Shown piece by piece: positions 53,201 through 59,236 of a DNA stretch of 64,000 bases. Made by a program: the position numbers and the translations under genes. Positions within the stretch are counted from its first letter, which is position 1. Every line of letters begins with the position of its first letter. This stretch comes from Camarhynchus parvulus (taxonomy: Eukaryota > Chordata > Aves > Passeriformes > Thraupidae). The stretch lies in the NCBI RefSeq assembly GCF_901933205.1, contig NC_044578.1:11990501-12054500 (forward strand), in the 5' to 3' direction. The notes beneath the pieces were generated by a model that searched no databases, was not told the DNA's origin, and saw only the letters and a program-made list of their open reading frames with translations.

Positions 53201-54057
53201 CCCTGAGTAAGCACAACACATGATGAAACCTAATAACTTCACAAAAGCTTAAAAAAGAAGCTAAGTATGATGAGAATTTTACCTTTCAAATTGAATATAT
53301 TTTCTTACCCTAATAAGACAAAGTTTTGGCCCAATACCACTAATTTCCACTTTACTTTTTATTCTTATTCCAGCTCTTGCAAGTCCTTTCTCTGGAAGTC
53401 CACTGAGAAGCGTGGTTTCATAATCAAATGTATAAACCTTGTTTTCACTGAAATCAGGTTCTGCAAAGAAATGGTTCCCATAAAATATTATACACGATGT
53501 ACAGAACATATGAAAGTACCTGCATTAGAATGTATGGAACAAAAAAAGACAAATTTGTTCATTTTGCATTGCACCTGAACTAAATTAGCTGTTGTAAAGC
53601 TATATTAAACATTGATACACTTTTCAGATTCTATTTTTAATTTCACTCATTATAATTATATTAGTTGATAGGAAAATCACTTACGGTAATTAAGATGCTG
53701 GCTCCCTGAAAGAGAAGAAAAAATAGAGGAATAAAATGATAAAGAAAAAAAAAACCAACCTAAAATGTGAATGTACTGTAGTATAAAAGGCTATATCTCA
53801 TCTCGCACATATAGCATAACCCTTTCTAATTAACTTTACTTCTATTTCAGCACCAGCCAAATAGCCTTTTTTTCTTTAAACAACAAAAAAAGTAATGAAA
53901 TATTTTTTCTACAACATGTTAAAGTTCGTGTCTGCCAGTGAACTATATTTAGGTTTTGAAACCTTTTCCTGAATATACAATTTTAAATTGATCAAAGCAC
54001 ATAAGTTAGATACTTACCCACCAGGGTTAAAACCAGGGCTAATATCAAGCCCCTCAT
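11110..54057 (-). CDS. VTG1: Vitellogenin (yolk precursor), complete 34-exon gene, probably VTG1
   Basis: This encodes the large egg-yolk lipoprotein precursor, which is made in liver under estrogen, secreted, taken up by oocytes and cleaved into lipovitellins, phosvitin and a C-terminal glycoprotein. I joined 34 exons; all introns are GT-AG, phases are continuous, and 5,937 nt give 1,978 residues. Residues 1-15 are a signal peptide (MRGLILALVLTLVGS). Residues 16 to about 1088 are lipovitellin heavy chain, 1089-1497 phosvitin, 1498 to about 1705 lipovitellin light chain, and about 1706-1978 a VWD-type domain with CGVCG and a Cys-rich end. Chicken VTG2 has, from memory, 35 exons and about 1,850 residues, so a skipped in-frame small exon cannot be excluded; the extra length here is mostly phosvitin. 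The VTG1 call rests on recalled similarity of the C-terminal third to chicken VTG1, on gene size, and on isolation from other vitellogenins. VTG2 or VTG3 is less likely. Family membership is near certain; the paralog is about 75%. Confidence 0.97.
11229..14227 (-). other. Intron 33 (3.0 kb)
   Basis: Holds the CT-rich/(TAAA)n tract. No other coding or mobile sequence recognised. Confidence 0.7.
12745..12842. repeat. Pyrimidine tract plus (TAAA/CAAA)n in intron 33
   Basis: A CT-rich run (TCTTCCTCCTCCCTCTCCTC) is followed by AAATAAATAAATAAACAA-type repeats. Confidence 0.7.
14228..14389 (-). CDS. VTG1: Vitellogenin exon 33: Cys-rich C-terminal region
   Basis: Residues 1886-1940. CKLQRSYVKLNRNPTIDGEE, CYSVDPVLKCMKDCTPKEK and VGFHCFPK align with the CYSTEPVLRCAKGCS...TVGFHCLP block of VTG2. 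This is one of the strongest matches to the VTG1 sequence I recall. Confidence 0.95.
15563..15722 (-). CDS. VTG1: Vitellogenin exon 32: CGVCG motif of VWD-type domain
   Basis: Residues 1833-1886. WMRGKTCGVCGNNDREKENE carries the CGxCG motif at residues 1844-1848, typical of VWD domains. AFVHSWVLLEETCSG follows. Confidence 0.96.
15828..15922 (-). CDS. VTG1: Vitellogenin exon 31: VWD-type domain
   Basis: Residues 1801-1832. VKIYKNGKTVTVEVPELGLK and KVTFDGVNLK match the YFDGKTITIQVPLW region of VTG2. Confidence 0.94.
16503..16600 (-). CDS. VTG1: Vitellogenin exon 30: VWD-type domain
   Basis: Residues 1768-1801 (ANITICPASNSSLLVAYNEE, then VLSHSGGSEYAK). The NIT and NSS sequons fit a heavily glycosylated C-terminal fragment. 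It has phase-1 joins on both sides that restore SEYAKGNVKIYKNGK. Confidence 0.92.
16996..17182 (-). CDS. VTG1: Vitellogenin exon 29: start of VWD-type domain
   Basis: Residues 1706-1768. CEIRERDFKTFDRVSLSCSF is the VWD-type opening (Cys...TFD/N...). NLVVAQDCTEYPKFIISTRK and REVHINTTSA follow. N-T-T is a potential glycosylation site in the C-terminal yolk glycoprotein. Confidence 0.95.
17882..18017 (-). CDS. VTG1: Vitellogenin exon 28: end of light chain
   Basis: Residues 1661-1706. LYCQGFRLPFTLPLGPSPAY and the following TAWNLLPAIASQIAQED correspond to VTG2 LYQKAVRLPLSLPVGPRIPA and PIWNVFAEAPS. It ends in phase 1 at GTAAAT. Confidence 0.94.
19191..19329 (-). CDS. VTG1: Vitellogenin exon 27: lipovitellin light chain
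   Basis: Residues 1614-1660. YIPGAALVLGFSEVHQRNPS and the following TSPRTIDTVIK align with FVPGAAFMLGFSERMDKNPS and TSPRTCDVVVK. The Cys of TSPRTCD is Ile here. Confidence 0.95.
19601..19664. repeat. 32-bp direct tandem repeat in intron 26
   Basis: Two adjacent 32-bp copies begin TATGGAAAATGAAATCAAGC and TATGGAAAACGAAATCAAGC and differ at one base. Non-coding. Confidence 0.9.
19878..20020 (-). CDS. VTG1: Vitellogenin exon 26: lipovitellin light chain
   Basis: Residues 1567-1614. RWGKECQDYRIEAVTTTGQL and the following KPAAQLKVQWGKLPSW match WGWDCRDYKVSTELVTGRFAGHPAAQVKLEWPKVPS. The donor is GTATGT. Confidence 0.95.
20647..20799 (-). mobile_element. tRNA-Ile/CR1 composite SINE (TguSINE1-like)
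   Basis: On the minus strand, TAGCTCAGTTGTTTAGAGC (A box) and GATTTGATCC (B box) lie in a body that follows tRNA-Ile to GTATGGGCCA. A CR1-type 3' end follows (GGATGATCCTT, then TCCCTTCCAAGTCAGACTG). A tRNA-Ile head joined to a CR1 tail is the structure described for passerine SINEs. It sits in intron 25, in the same orientation as the gene, and is diverged. Confidence 0.75.
21154..21360 (-). CDS. VTG1: Vitellogenin exon 25: start of lipovitellin light chain
   Basis: Residues 1498-1566. RNFLGDVIPPGITIVAQAVR matches the conserved KFLGDIKTPVLAAFLHGI that starts lipovitellin 2. It ends NWKACADAVILPLKAQ. Confidence 0.96.
22361..22582 (-). CDS. VTG1: Vitellogenin exon 24: second phosvitin exon, Ser/His-rich
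   Basis: Residues 1424-1497 (74 codons, phase 0 at both ends, about 35 Ser). Serine runs interrupted by Asp lead to SSSSSSHHHHGENSAHNS and VSIHHHSHGS. VTG2 phosvitin has similar Ser/His blocks (HHSHSHHSGH). The acceptor is TTTCATAG and the donor GTACAA. Both phosvitin exons are phase 0, so either could be skipped without a frameshift. Confidence 0.92.
23511..24515 (-). CDS. VTG1: Vitellogenin exon 23: phosvitin polyserine domain
   Basis: This 335-codon phase 0 exon (residues 1089-1423) has about 185 serines by my count. Phosvitin is the heavily phosphorylated, metal-binding yolk protein released from vitellogenin by proteolysis. The exon opens with a mixed Ser/Ala/Thr/Asp segment, then Gly/Lys/Phe residues (KGKKFYPFGG), then a core of 4-8-residue serine runs spaced by single or paired Lys with rare Asp, Asn or Glu. 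It ends in a Gly/Arg/Lys/Gln-containing Ser tail (STGASHWRSKSD) finishing at Trp before GTAAAA. Core serines use almost only AGC/AGT, so the plus strand reads as GCT/ACT repeats. The exon includes an 84-bp tandem array. Chicken VTG2 phosvitin is about 217 residues, so this one is long. Confidence 0.95.
23868..24230 (-). repeat. Phosvitin polyserine tandem array with 84-bp units
   Basis: Within exon 23, an 84-bp unit (28 codons: serine blocks of 6, 6, 6 and 5 split by Lys, plus a Lys-Lys pair) starts at 23961, 24045 and 24129. The first two full copies differ by one base, and the third diverges halfway. A related 93-bp unit begins at 23868. Confidence 0.85.
25152..25321 (-). CDS. VTG1: Vitellogenin exon 22: end of lipovitellin heavy chain
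   Basis: Residues 1032-1088. IEKIQVTIQAGDQAPTKMVR and the following KEAINKVKKILADTND match the DKIQLEIQAG...QAKLKRILGID end of the heavy chain just before phosvitin. Confidence 0.94.
26098..26160. repeat. TATG/TATC-type simple repeat in intron 21
   Basis: Imperfect GTATCTATCTATATGTATG repeats just downstream of exon 21. Confidence 0.75.
26201..26420 (-). CDS. VTG1: Vitellogenin exon 21: DUF1944 region
   Basis: Residues 959-1032. A polar Ser-rich linker is followed by SVCFNASTFGVQVCFEKKS and LVGEHALRISFKP (VTG2: DICLKMHHIGCQLCFSRRS, LIGEHEAKIVLMP). N-A-S is a potential N-glycosylation site. Two in-frame acceptors exist, CAATAG at 26420 (chosen, better pyrimidine tract) and GACAG at 26411. 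Confidence 0.9.
27685..27698 (+). promoter_or_regulatory. CTCF-like motif in intron 20
   Basis: CCTGTAGATGGCAG matches CCASYAGRKGGCRS at 13 of 14 positions. Binding not shown. Confidence 0.35.
27943..28087 (-). CDS. VTG1: Vitellogenin exon 20
   Basis: Residues 910-958. RSKTFAVTRNIGDLAASKM is the conserved AFAVSRNIGELG segment, followed by a variable linker (KTSFNSDSASGETDNIG). The donor is placed at GTAAAT so that the codon for G958 is complete. Confidence 0.92.
28088..32988 (-). other. Intron 19 (4.9 kb, largest)
   Basis: AT-rich, with the TA microsatellite near 31.2 kb. No coding exon or identifiable transposon found. The short ORFs here (at most 102 codons) look like chance. Confidence 0.7.
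31203..31260. repeat. TA-rich microsatellite in intron 19
   Basis: Imperfect TATA/TATC repeats (TATATATCTATATATTTA and similar), about 55 bp. Confidence 0.8.
32989..33174 (-). CDS. VTG1: Vitellogenin exon 19: end of DUF1943
   Basis: Residues 848-910. FVMGINTHTVQAGLEARTKM and the following IEIPPCKDETNIVTIR correspond to VTG2 VATMGVNTEYFQHAVEIQG and IETNPCREETEIV. Confidence 0.95.
33285..33378 (-). CDS. VTG1: Vitellogenin exon 18: C-sheet
   Basis: Residues 817-848 (ITPSPKSDFRLTELLNANIK), matching MTPPLTGDFRLSQLLESTMQ. The donor is GTAAGT. Confidence 0.94.
33465..33654 (-). CDS. VTG1: Vitellogenin exon 17: C-sheet
   Basis: Residues 754-817. SSEIRRIVPTCTGFPTETSF aligns with the GELRYVVPSCLGLPLEYGSY signature of the family. 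It ends in phase 1 at GTAACA. Confidence 0.95.
33907..34026 (-). CDS. VTG1: Vitellogenin exon 16: C-sheet
   Basis: Residues 714-753. SGYLKMFGQELFFGGLDKNA corresponds to SAYLKILGQEVAFININKEL of VTG2. It is a 40-codon phase 0 exon. Confidence 0.95.
34111..34212 (-). CDS. VTG1: Vitellogenin exon 15: C-sheet
   Basis: Residues 680-713. VGITAEGLQEMFAKG matches VGIRVEGLADVIMKR of VTG2. It is a 34-codon phase 0 exon between 83- and 84-nt introns. Confidence 0.94.
34296..34420 (-). CDS. VTG1: Vitellogenin exon 14: start of C-sheet (DUF1943)
   Basis: Residues 638-679 (EFLMSGLAAKYLVLNDAG...). It follows the 4.3-kb intron 13 that contains a CR1 copy. Confidence 0.93.
34421..38734 (-). other. Intron 13 (4.3 kb) with CR1 insertion
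   Basis: The CR1 copy occupies 34668-35515, close to the acceptor of exon 14. The rest shows no recognised element. Confidence 0.75.
34668..35515 (-). mobile_element. CR1 LINE, 5'-truncated copy
   Basis: The plus strand starts with ATCATAGAATCATAGTATGG and GGATCATCCAGTTCCAACC, the reverse complement of a CR1 3' end. It continues about 850 bp through typical CR1 sequence (minus-strand CATGAGCCAGCCATGTGCAC, AAGACCAAGTGCCAGATGC). It lies in intron 13 in the same direction as the gene. ORFs in it are broken remnants. Confidence 0.85.
38735..38832 (-). CDS. VTG1: Vitellogenin exon 13
   Basis: Residues 605-638, including SACRMAVRALSPKFDRSGYQ and FSKVFRFSIFK, at the end of the LPD_N helical domain. 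It is split from exon 12 by a 79-nt intron, the smallest in the gene. Confidence 0.94.
38912..39129 (-). CDS. VTG1: Vitellogenin exon 12: alpha-helical domain
   Basis: Residues 533-605, containing LLETKPGLPIVMTLADAVLK and MQVASFIYSHLRAL. I chose the GTAAGG donor over an upstream GTAGAA. Only the former gives the in-phase join DLQVL-GSACRMAVRALSPKFD, which is collinear with VTG2. Confidence 0.93.
39130..41175 (-). other. Intron 11 (2.0 kb)
   Basis: Contains the old CR1 3' fragment near the exon 12 side. Otherwise unremarkable. Confidence 0.65.
39265..39430 (-). mobile_element. Old CR1 3'-end fragment
   Basis: TCCAAGGGCTGGAAGGGGCA and TAGTCTGACTTCCTACAC resemble the reverse-complemented 3' end of an ancient CR1 subfamily shared with other sauropsids. 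It is strongly diverged and lies in intron 11. The 5' limit is uncertain. Confidence 0.55.
41176..41394 (-). CDS. VTG1: Vitellogenin exon 11: alpha-helical domain
   Basis: Residues 460-532. ALKALGNVGHPASIKHIKKF and the following FLPGYAAGASDLPLRVHV are strongly conserved. It is exactly 73 codons, in phase 0 at both ends. Confidence 0.96.
41395..42947 (-). other. Intron 10 (1.6 kb)
   Basis: No coding, RNA or mobile element recognised. Confidence 0.65.
42948..43070 (-). CDS. VTG1: Vitellogenin exon 10: Cys-rich helical segment
   Basis: Residues 419-459. Six cysteines occur in 41 codons (CHLSY, SLCHKQCSSSDSCSECLQ), aligned with NRYCSQTSACPKEALQ of VTG2. It has two more Cys than VTG2 in this stretch. 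Confidence 0.93.
44138..44303 (-). CDS. VTG1: Vitellogenin exon 9: alpha-helical domain
   Basis: Residues 363-418, beginning RRHILDIIPAVASHRALRFL. This is homologous to RRWLLSAVSASGTTETLKFL of VTG2. It ends at ACG before a GTGGGAT donor. Confidence 0.94.
44404..44561 (-). CDS. VTG1: Vitellogenin exon 8: start of alpha-helical domain
   Basis: Residues 311-363. ALKLLHLFRAANEENYESVW begins the superhelical region. It is separated from its neighbours by introns of only about 100 nt. Confidence 0.95.
44661..44811 (-). CDS. VTG1: Vitellogenin exon 7
   Basis: Residues 260-310. NRGSLQYQF and the following LLQLPVHLFK match the end of the N-sheet (GSLRYRFPAVLPQMPLQLIK in VTG2). Confidence 0.95.
44812..47458 (-). 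other. Intron 6 (2.6 kb)
   Basis: AT-rich. A 144-codon plus-strand ORF at 44759-45193 overlaps exon 7 antisense and has no family resemblance. Nothing else seen. Confidence 0.65.
47459..47610 (-). CDS. VTG1: Vitellogenin exon 6: N-sheet
   Basis: Residues 210-260, including HQFAPFNEITGG, which aligns with the QISPFNEPTG segment of chicken VTG2. A long T-rich tract precedes the AAAG acceptor. The exon ends in phase 2. Confidence 0.95.
48073..48088. repeat. 16-bp perfect palindrome in intron 5
   Basis: CTTGAGCTAGCTCAAG is its own reverse complement. There is no assigned role. Confidence 0.6.
48296..48457 (-). CDS. VTG1: Vitellogenin exon 5: N-sheet, conserved Cys segment
   Basis: Residues 156-209 begin AGIGGICNTTYAIQE, a family hallmark. 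N-T-T is a potential N-glycosylation site. Four cysteines (GICN, DSCEE, LCKTC) match conserved cysteines of lipovitellin. This segment overlaps the region implicated in oocyte receptor binding in other vitellogenins. Confidence 0.96.
48458..50616 (-). other. Intron 4 (2.2 kb)
   Basis: No coding, RNA or mobile element recognised. Confidence 0.65.
50617..50868 (-). CDS. VTG1: Vitellogenin exon 4: N-sheet
   Basis: Residues 72-155, exactly 84 codons. It contains the conserved AEYNGAWP motif and the KFEYSNGHVG strand, and ends in SLQE. It is noticeably richer in CpG than the surrounding introns. Confidence 0.96.
50869..53308 (-). other. Intron 3 (2.4 kb)
   Basis: Contains an unrecognised 161-codon minus-strand ORF (51019-51504), judged chance. 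No mobile element recognised. Confidence 0.6.
53309..53460 (-). CDS. VTG1: Vitellogenin exon 3: start of lipovitellin N-sheet
   Basis: Residues 21-71 are the start of the Vitellogenin_N domain, with GLPEKGLARAGIRIKSKVEI matching the avian family. The acceptor is TTTGCAG and the donor GTAAGAA. Confidence 0.96.
53685..53705 (-). CDS. VTG1: Vitellogenin exon 2 (21-nt micro-exon)
   Basis: This micro-exon encodes the last signal-peptide residues and the mature N-terminus (GSQHLNY). It is flanked by TTTCAG and GTAAGTG. A 21-nt second exon is typical of vertebrate vitellogenin genes. Confidence 0.93.
54018..54057 (-). CDS. VTG1: Vitellogenin exon 1: start codon and signal peptide
   Basis: Forty coding nucleotides give MRGLILALVLTLVG, a Met-Arg start and a hydrophobic core almost identical to the avian vitellogenin signal peptide. 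The exon ends in phase 1 at a GTAAGTA donor. The ATG lies 40 nt from the TATA box, which fits the very short 5' UTR (about 13 nt) known for chicken VTG2. Confidence 0.96.
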
Positions 54058-54206
54058 GATGGGGATAGAGTAAAGGTGAACGTGATGGGTTTCTCTTTTA
54101 TAAAGGCATGTGATATCACATGTTGCTTTTGGCACATTAGTTTGACAAATAAGTGCATTCTAGAATGCATATTGATCAATCAAAAAATAAACATTTCTGA
54201 GGTCAT
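54058..54206 (-). promoter_or_regulatory. Vitellogenin core promoter
   Basis: Reading toward the gene: an AGGTCA nuclear-receptor half-site (54200-54205), a TGTTTATTT FOXA/HNF3-type site (54185-54193), the palindromes ATTGATCAAT (54171-54180), TGCATTCTAGAATGCA (54154-54169) and CATGTGATATCACATG (54107-54122), then TATAAAA (54097-54103). Transcription start is inferred near 54,070, leaving about 13 nt of 5' UTR. Liver factors plus estrogen receptor are the expected regulators. No full estrogen response element is present in this proximal stretch. Confidence 0.8.
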
Positions 54207-54264
54207 GAATGCTGACAACTTCAAATCACCTCATGAGTTCAGCTACCTTACTTTCTGTATAGTT

Positions 54265-54297
54265 CACCATGTTTGTGAGCCCTTTGAAATTCAGCAG
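54265..54297 (+). repeat. 33-bp dispersed repeat, copy A (promoter-proximal)
   Basis: CACCATGTTTGTGAGCCC and the following TTTGAAATTCAGCAG match copy B at 55702-55734 at 31 of 33 positions. It lies about 200 bp upstream of the inferred start. Confidence 0.8.
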
Positions 54298-55701
54298 GAA
54301 TTGGCAGGTATATGCTGGAAAAGAGATTTAATTAAAAAAATCCTGCTTTCTATTTTCCTCCATTTCTCTACATTTTATTTATATAGTAAAAAACCACCAT
54401 AATTTAAATTATCCAAATATAGTTCCTCCATCATGACTGAAATAATTTAGCTTTCTTCCAGTCATGTCTTCAATCTCTTGATATTTTATTCTTCATAAGG
54501 GTCACTGCTTTGGAGACAAACCTTGCTCACATTGAAACTCTACCTTTAGAGGAGAATTTGTAGTTGATTTTACAGATTTAGGCTTGAGACACCTTACAGC
54601 TCATGGGCATGCAATAAGAAATTGCCTTTCCGTGGTGTCTACCATATCTTGCTACCCACACCTGGAAAGACAAAACTTGTCAGTATGGCCGTCACATTTG
54701 CCTGTGGTTAACAGTGAAAGTTTATACTAAGAAAACAGGAGGGAAATTATTCTCTTTGTTTATAAGAAGAATCTAATAAGAAGTGAGGTAAATTTCCAGC
54801 AGGACCTCAGTGAGTTGGGACCATTGGGAACTTCTCAGTAGTTTCGCATGGGGCTTTTTCTGCTGCCTCACTTGGGGAAATATATCCAGAATTTCCCACT
54901 TGCAGCAATAACATTTCGATCAATCCTTAGTAAAACCGTGTCAGGAGGGAGTTTGCTCCCTAACTTCAATTATATGTATTTTTTTGCAAGTGTTTAACAT
55001 TTACTTTGAATTTAAACTTTTTGTTCAAATGATAAATTAAATATCATGTAAAAAACCACCTGCATACAAAGGTTACTGAGGGGGCAGGAAGGACAGCTCA
55101 GGAATGTCTGCCTGGTATTTCCATGAGGCTGTGGGAGGTGCAACACAGCAAACACTGCACTAAGTCAGGCAGCCAGGCTTTATCCTCCAGGAGGGGAACA
55201 AGGATTTCTCTGCTGGTGCTGTCCATCAGAGAAGGGTGAAACCTAAACCCAGGTCCTGAGATCCCCACCTTCAGCTCTGCAGGCCCCATCAAACAGTGCT
55301 TTGCATTATTGCTCCATTTACTTGGAGTGATGCCACCTGACTGAGGAATAATGAAGTTCATTATTGTGGTGCCAGGGCGCCTGGGCTGGAGTCAGGGATG
55401 CAGTTGCATGGTCCCTCTACTCCATCATTGCTCCACCAGGAGTCAAAGGACTCCTTCACTACCAAGACCTCCTGAAATCTTGAGGATTTTTGTATCACAG
55501 CTTTCCTTCATGAAGGGAGTGATACAGAATTGTCTGGGGACTCAGACCTTCCCTGAAATGAAATCTATCTAGTAAAATGTTTAAGTATATAGTAGACATA
55601 TGAATCATTAAAAGAGATTAATAATTATTTTTGGTTCAGTGTGAGTTTGGGTGGTGAAAAATTAAGTGCACACAGATTTTCCTGTGAGCTATGACAAGAT
55701 A

Positions 55702-55734
55702 CACCATGTTTGTGAGCCCTGTGAAATTCAACAG
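55702..55734 (+). repeat. 33-bp dispersed repeat, copy B
   Basis: CACCATGTTTGTGAGCCC then TGTGAAATTCAACAG. Same orientation as copy A, 1.44 kb farther upstream. Sequence outside the 33 bp does not match. Confidence 0.8.
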
Positions 55735-58700
55735 CACACCTTGGTGCTGCAAAATGTAGTCAGAAACATCCTTACAAACAGCTACATGTTTTACAGCCAG
55801 GATGGAAGTAAATGCACAGCAGTAAAGTAATACTGTAAGTGATAACATGTAAAACTCCTGCTTCTCTCACCCTGCTCATCACTGCCACAGCTTGACCTCT
55901 GCAGTAGTATTGTGCTATCATATTGAGCTCAACTAGCTCCATTCCACGGGGCAGAATGTATAAGATAAAGTACAGAACTGTATGAGAAAGAATATTTATT
56001 TAAACATTGTTATTAATAGCTCATTGAAATATTGTGTGAGGGACACATACATATTAAAACAGAACTACAGTATTTTTCAAGTTTAATAAAAGGTTTTATA
56101 ATTAATGTGTAACATGAATAAATTTATTCTAAATGGGTAGTGAATATACTGCATTTCTTTTTTCTAATGAAGCACACTGAATCTAAGCTTACAATCACCA
56201 TGTGGATACCTGATTGTAAAAATAACAACTATAATAATTAAGATGGTGCAGGCTGCCATTTTCTCTTCATTTGCAGCACGTACTCTCTCTTTTTAATAAC
56301 TCCTCTCTATCCAGGCTTGTTTCCTTAGGGGAGAAAAGAAAGTGATCTCAGAATTGTTGTACCCATTATTACTTTAAAGGAGCTACCGAATAAATGCAGT
56401 AAGTAGAGAGGAGACACAGCTAGAGTTTGAGGGTCACAGCACTGAGCTCTAATCCTTTCTTCAAAGTAGACACATCATTCCAGTTAGTTCTGAGGGAATA
56501 AACAGGAGATCCATCACTTAAGGGAAATGGATAAAAGGAGGAAAGGTAAGAGGTACACTTTTTAAAGGCAATACAATTTTTCTTAAACATTCAACAGGTC
56601 ATGTTAGTGAGCAAGAAAACACATGAAAAATAAATAATCCACAATCAAACCAGTCCTCCAAAAACAATATCCAAGTGCCTAATTTAGTTGCAGAGGAAGG
56701 AAATTTAATATGGGCAGAGGCTTTATACACAACCTGTATATTTTCCTTTTTTTTCTTCTTTTAGGCATAAACAATGAAGAAAAGGGATTGTTAAAAAGAC
56801 ATGGGAAATATCTTGGGATTTTCTTTTCTTTTAAAGAAGAAAATATATGGTGTTGAGTGTTACAGAGAATGTGATGGCTGTATTAGGAGTGCAGTAATAG
56901 GAGGTAGACTGCTTTGATTTTGCAGGGCACTTGCACCATAAATGAAACATGAATACAGCCTAATTAACCTGATTAGAGCTATTGCTTCTACACAGCAATT
57001 GTCTTTACATAACACATTCTGCTTGAGTAACAGAGTCTTATTATCTGCTGTTGTACTGCCATGGATAGCTCTGCACTCTCCTTGTTCTGTATTCACATTG
57101 CTGAATTATGGTGCAGTGATGCCATTTCCATCCTGCTAATGTATAGCCTAATGACAAAGCAGAGATTAGCCAAACAGCTCCCAAGCAACCACAGCAGGTT
57201 AAAATAGATATAACCAGTTGGCTAGGCAAAGAGATTTTTAGCCTTCAGTTTTCCTCATTTCAAAAGATTTTTAAAAGGAAGCTTCACACCTATTTCATAT
57301 TTAACATTCACTCCCTGAATTTTTTGCTCAAAACATTCAGCATTTGTAAGAGTGGCACAGCCTCCAAGATAATGTTTGATATTCTCTCCAGAGACATCAT
57401 CTAATGAATGAGAATGTGTTCAAGGTTGGGCTAAATTGCCATATGCTTATTCTAGTACATTCTCAAAGGGATTTTTTTCCATTAGATTGCTTTAAAAGGA
57501 GTTTTGGGTTTGGTTTTTTTTTTTTTTTGACTGTTTTCCCAGTTTGATGCTGGCACACCACCACTAGAGTGACAACTGTGGGAATTGGATACAAAGTTTA
57601 AAAACTAAAAGAGGTAGAAATGCTGTTTATATGTTGTCTAGCTTTTGATGTATGTGTGGTTTGAAAGATACTGTTGGTCTAGATTAATAGAATAGCTGTA
57701 GAATTTTATTTTGATAAATTTGTTTTTTGCCAATATATGCTGCTAAGATAAAGACACATTTTGGTGCATTTTGTGAAGCAGTTGTTGGGACTGTTCCTAA
57801 GGCCAAGTGTGCATTGCCTGTCATTTCCAGATAAAAGAATGATAGTACAAAGAGGAGTGGGGAATCTAACTCTGACATCCTCAATCTGAAAACAGATTGT
57901 TTTGATACAACTTAGTTTTACTAAGAAGCTCAAAGGTGTTTATTTGTATTCAAATATGGAAAACACATTCTGAAGCCTGACAGTCCACCACCATGGCTAC
58001 CATCATTGGCTCATCAGCCAGCATACAGATTCAGGGGCTTCAGGATTTCCCCTCCCCTTTCAGGATATACTATTTCCCAAGTCATTCAGCAGGGTTAAAT
58101 GTCAGACAACTTGCATCTGAAGTTTGAGTCACATCATGTTTGAGGACTGGTGTTTGCTATGCAATTCCATTGCACTAGAAGATAACTAATAAGTTTATCT
58201 TAACCCTTAGGCTTCATGGTCACAGGGTGATTAGCTCCTGTGGGGTTGGTGCTGACAGGAAATCAGGTAGCCCTGAAGTTTTGCCGTGTCAGGAGTCCAG
58301 CTCAGTCCCTTTGGGGATGGAATGGTGATGGCACAGACAGGACACAGAGCTCTGTGCCCGGCAATGCCCTGCTCAGCAGGCCGAGGGGCTGCCTAGGACT
58401 TCATGCCTGGCTCCAAGTGTCATAGCTGGTAACTGGCCCGAAGGGAAGGATACTTGTGTCAGGTTTATTGTGGTGAGCTATGGCTGTAAAACATGTGAGC
58501 ACTGCTGCAGGGAGGTGAGGAGAACCCACCCTGTGTGCCTCAGGATGAAAGCAGGAAGAGGGAGAAACACCTGGTTAAACCAACTCAGCATCACAACCCT
58601 TTTTCAGGGGGCACCGTGAACACACAAAACAGCTGCTGCCACTTCAGAAAATAACCCATGACCCTCTGCTGCACTGCATGAGGATGCCTTTCTATCCCTG

Positions 58701-59196
58701 GAGGAACAATGCCCAAGTCAGTGGTGGAAGAATTTAAAAAATAATTTAAAAATTCTCAAGGCTTTATTTTTCTTTACAACAGTCCAAGTGTATTACACTG
58801 CAAAACTTCGCCTAAGAAAGGAATTGGGCTTATTGTTTTTTATTTTCAAAGTGTGGAGCGGTAAAAATATATAATGATTACTCAAAATTATTAGTTATTG
58901 TGATCCCACCCAAAATGTGCAAATTTTTTTAAGAATGAAGGGGAAAGCACTGATTTTTTTCTTAGAGATCAATATTCTCAGGTATAATGATGATTTTTTT
59001 GTTTGTTTCATGGACCTTCCTCTTAGTAATATATTCCTTTATATCACAGTACCACTGCAAGAACAGGATGGGTCTGGATCATCCCTTTCTAGTGCCAGAG
59101 TAACAGACAGGTTTATGGTGTCAGGAGGAAGCCCACCATGAATTTGTTCTCAGTACAGAATATGTGAGGTGAGTGGTACCTTATTTTCACAGCACT

Positions 59197-59236
59197 GGGT
59201 CACTGTGACATTGGGTCATGGGTCAGATAAGATAAG
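59197..59236. promoter_or_regulatory. Candidate distal estrogen/liver enhancer (ERE-like + DR1 + GATA)
   Basis: GGTCACTGTGACA (59198-59210) differs from the ERE core GGTCAnnnTGACC at one base. It is followed at once by GGGTCA-T-GGGTCA (59213-59225), a direct repeat with one-base spacing as bound by HNF4, RXR-PPAR or COUP-TF, and by GATAAGATAAG (59226-59236), two tandem GATA sites. The cluster is about 5.1 kb upstream of the inferred start. Motifs are seen; enhancer function is inferred. Confidence 0.5.

Noticed and set aside
54199..54216. Full ERE in the proximal promoter (AGGTCA...TGACA)
   Set aside because: The two half-sites are separated by about seven bases instead of three, so only a half-site is claimed.
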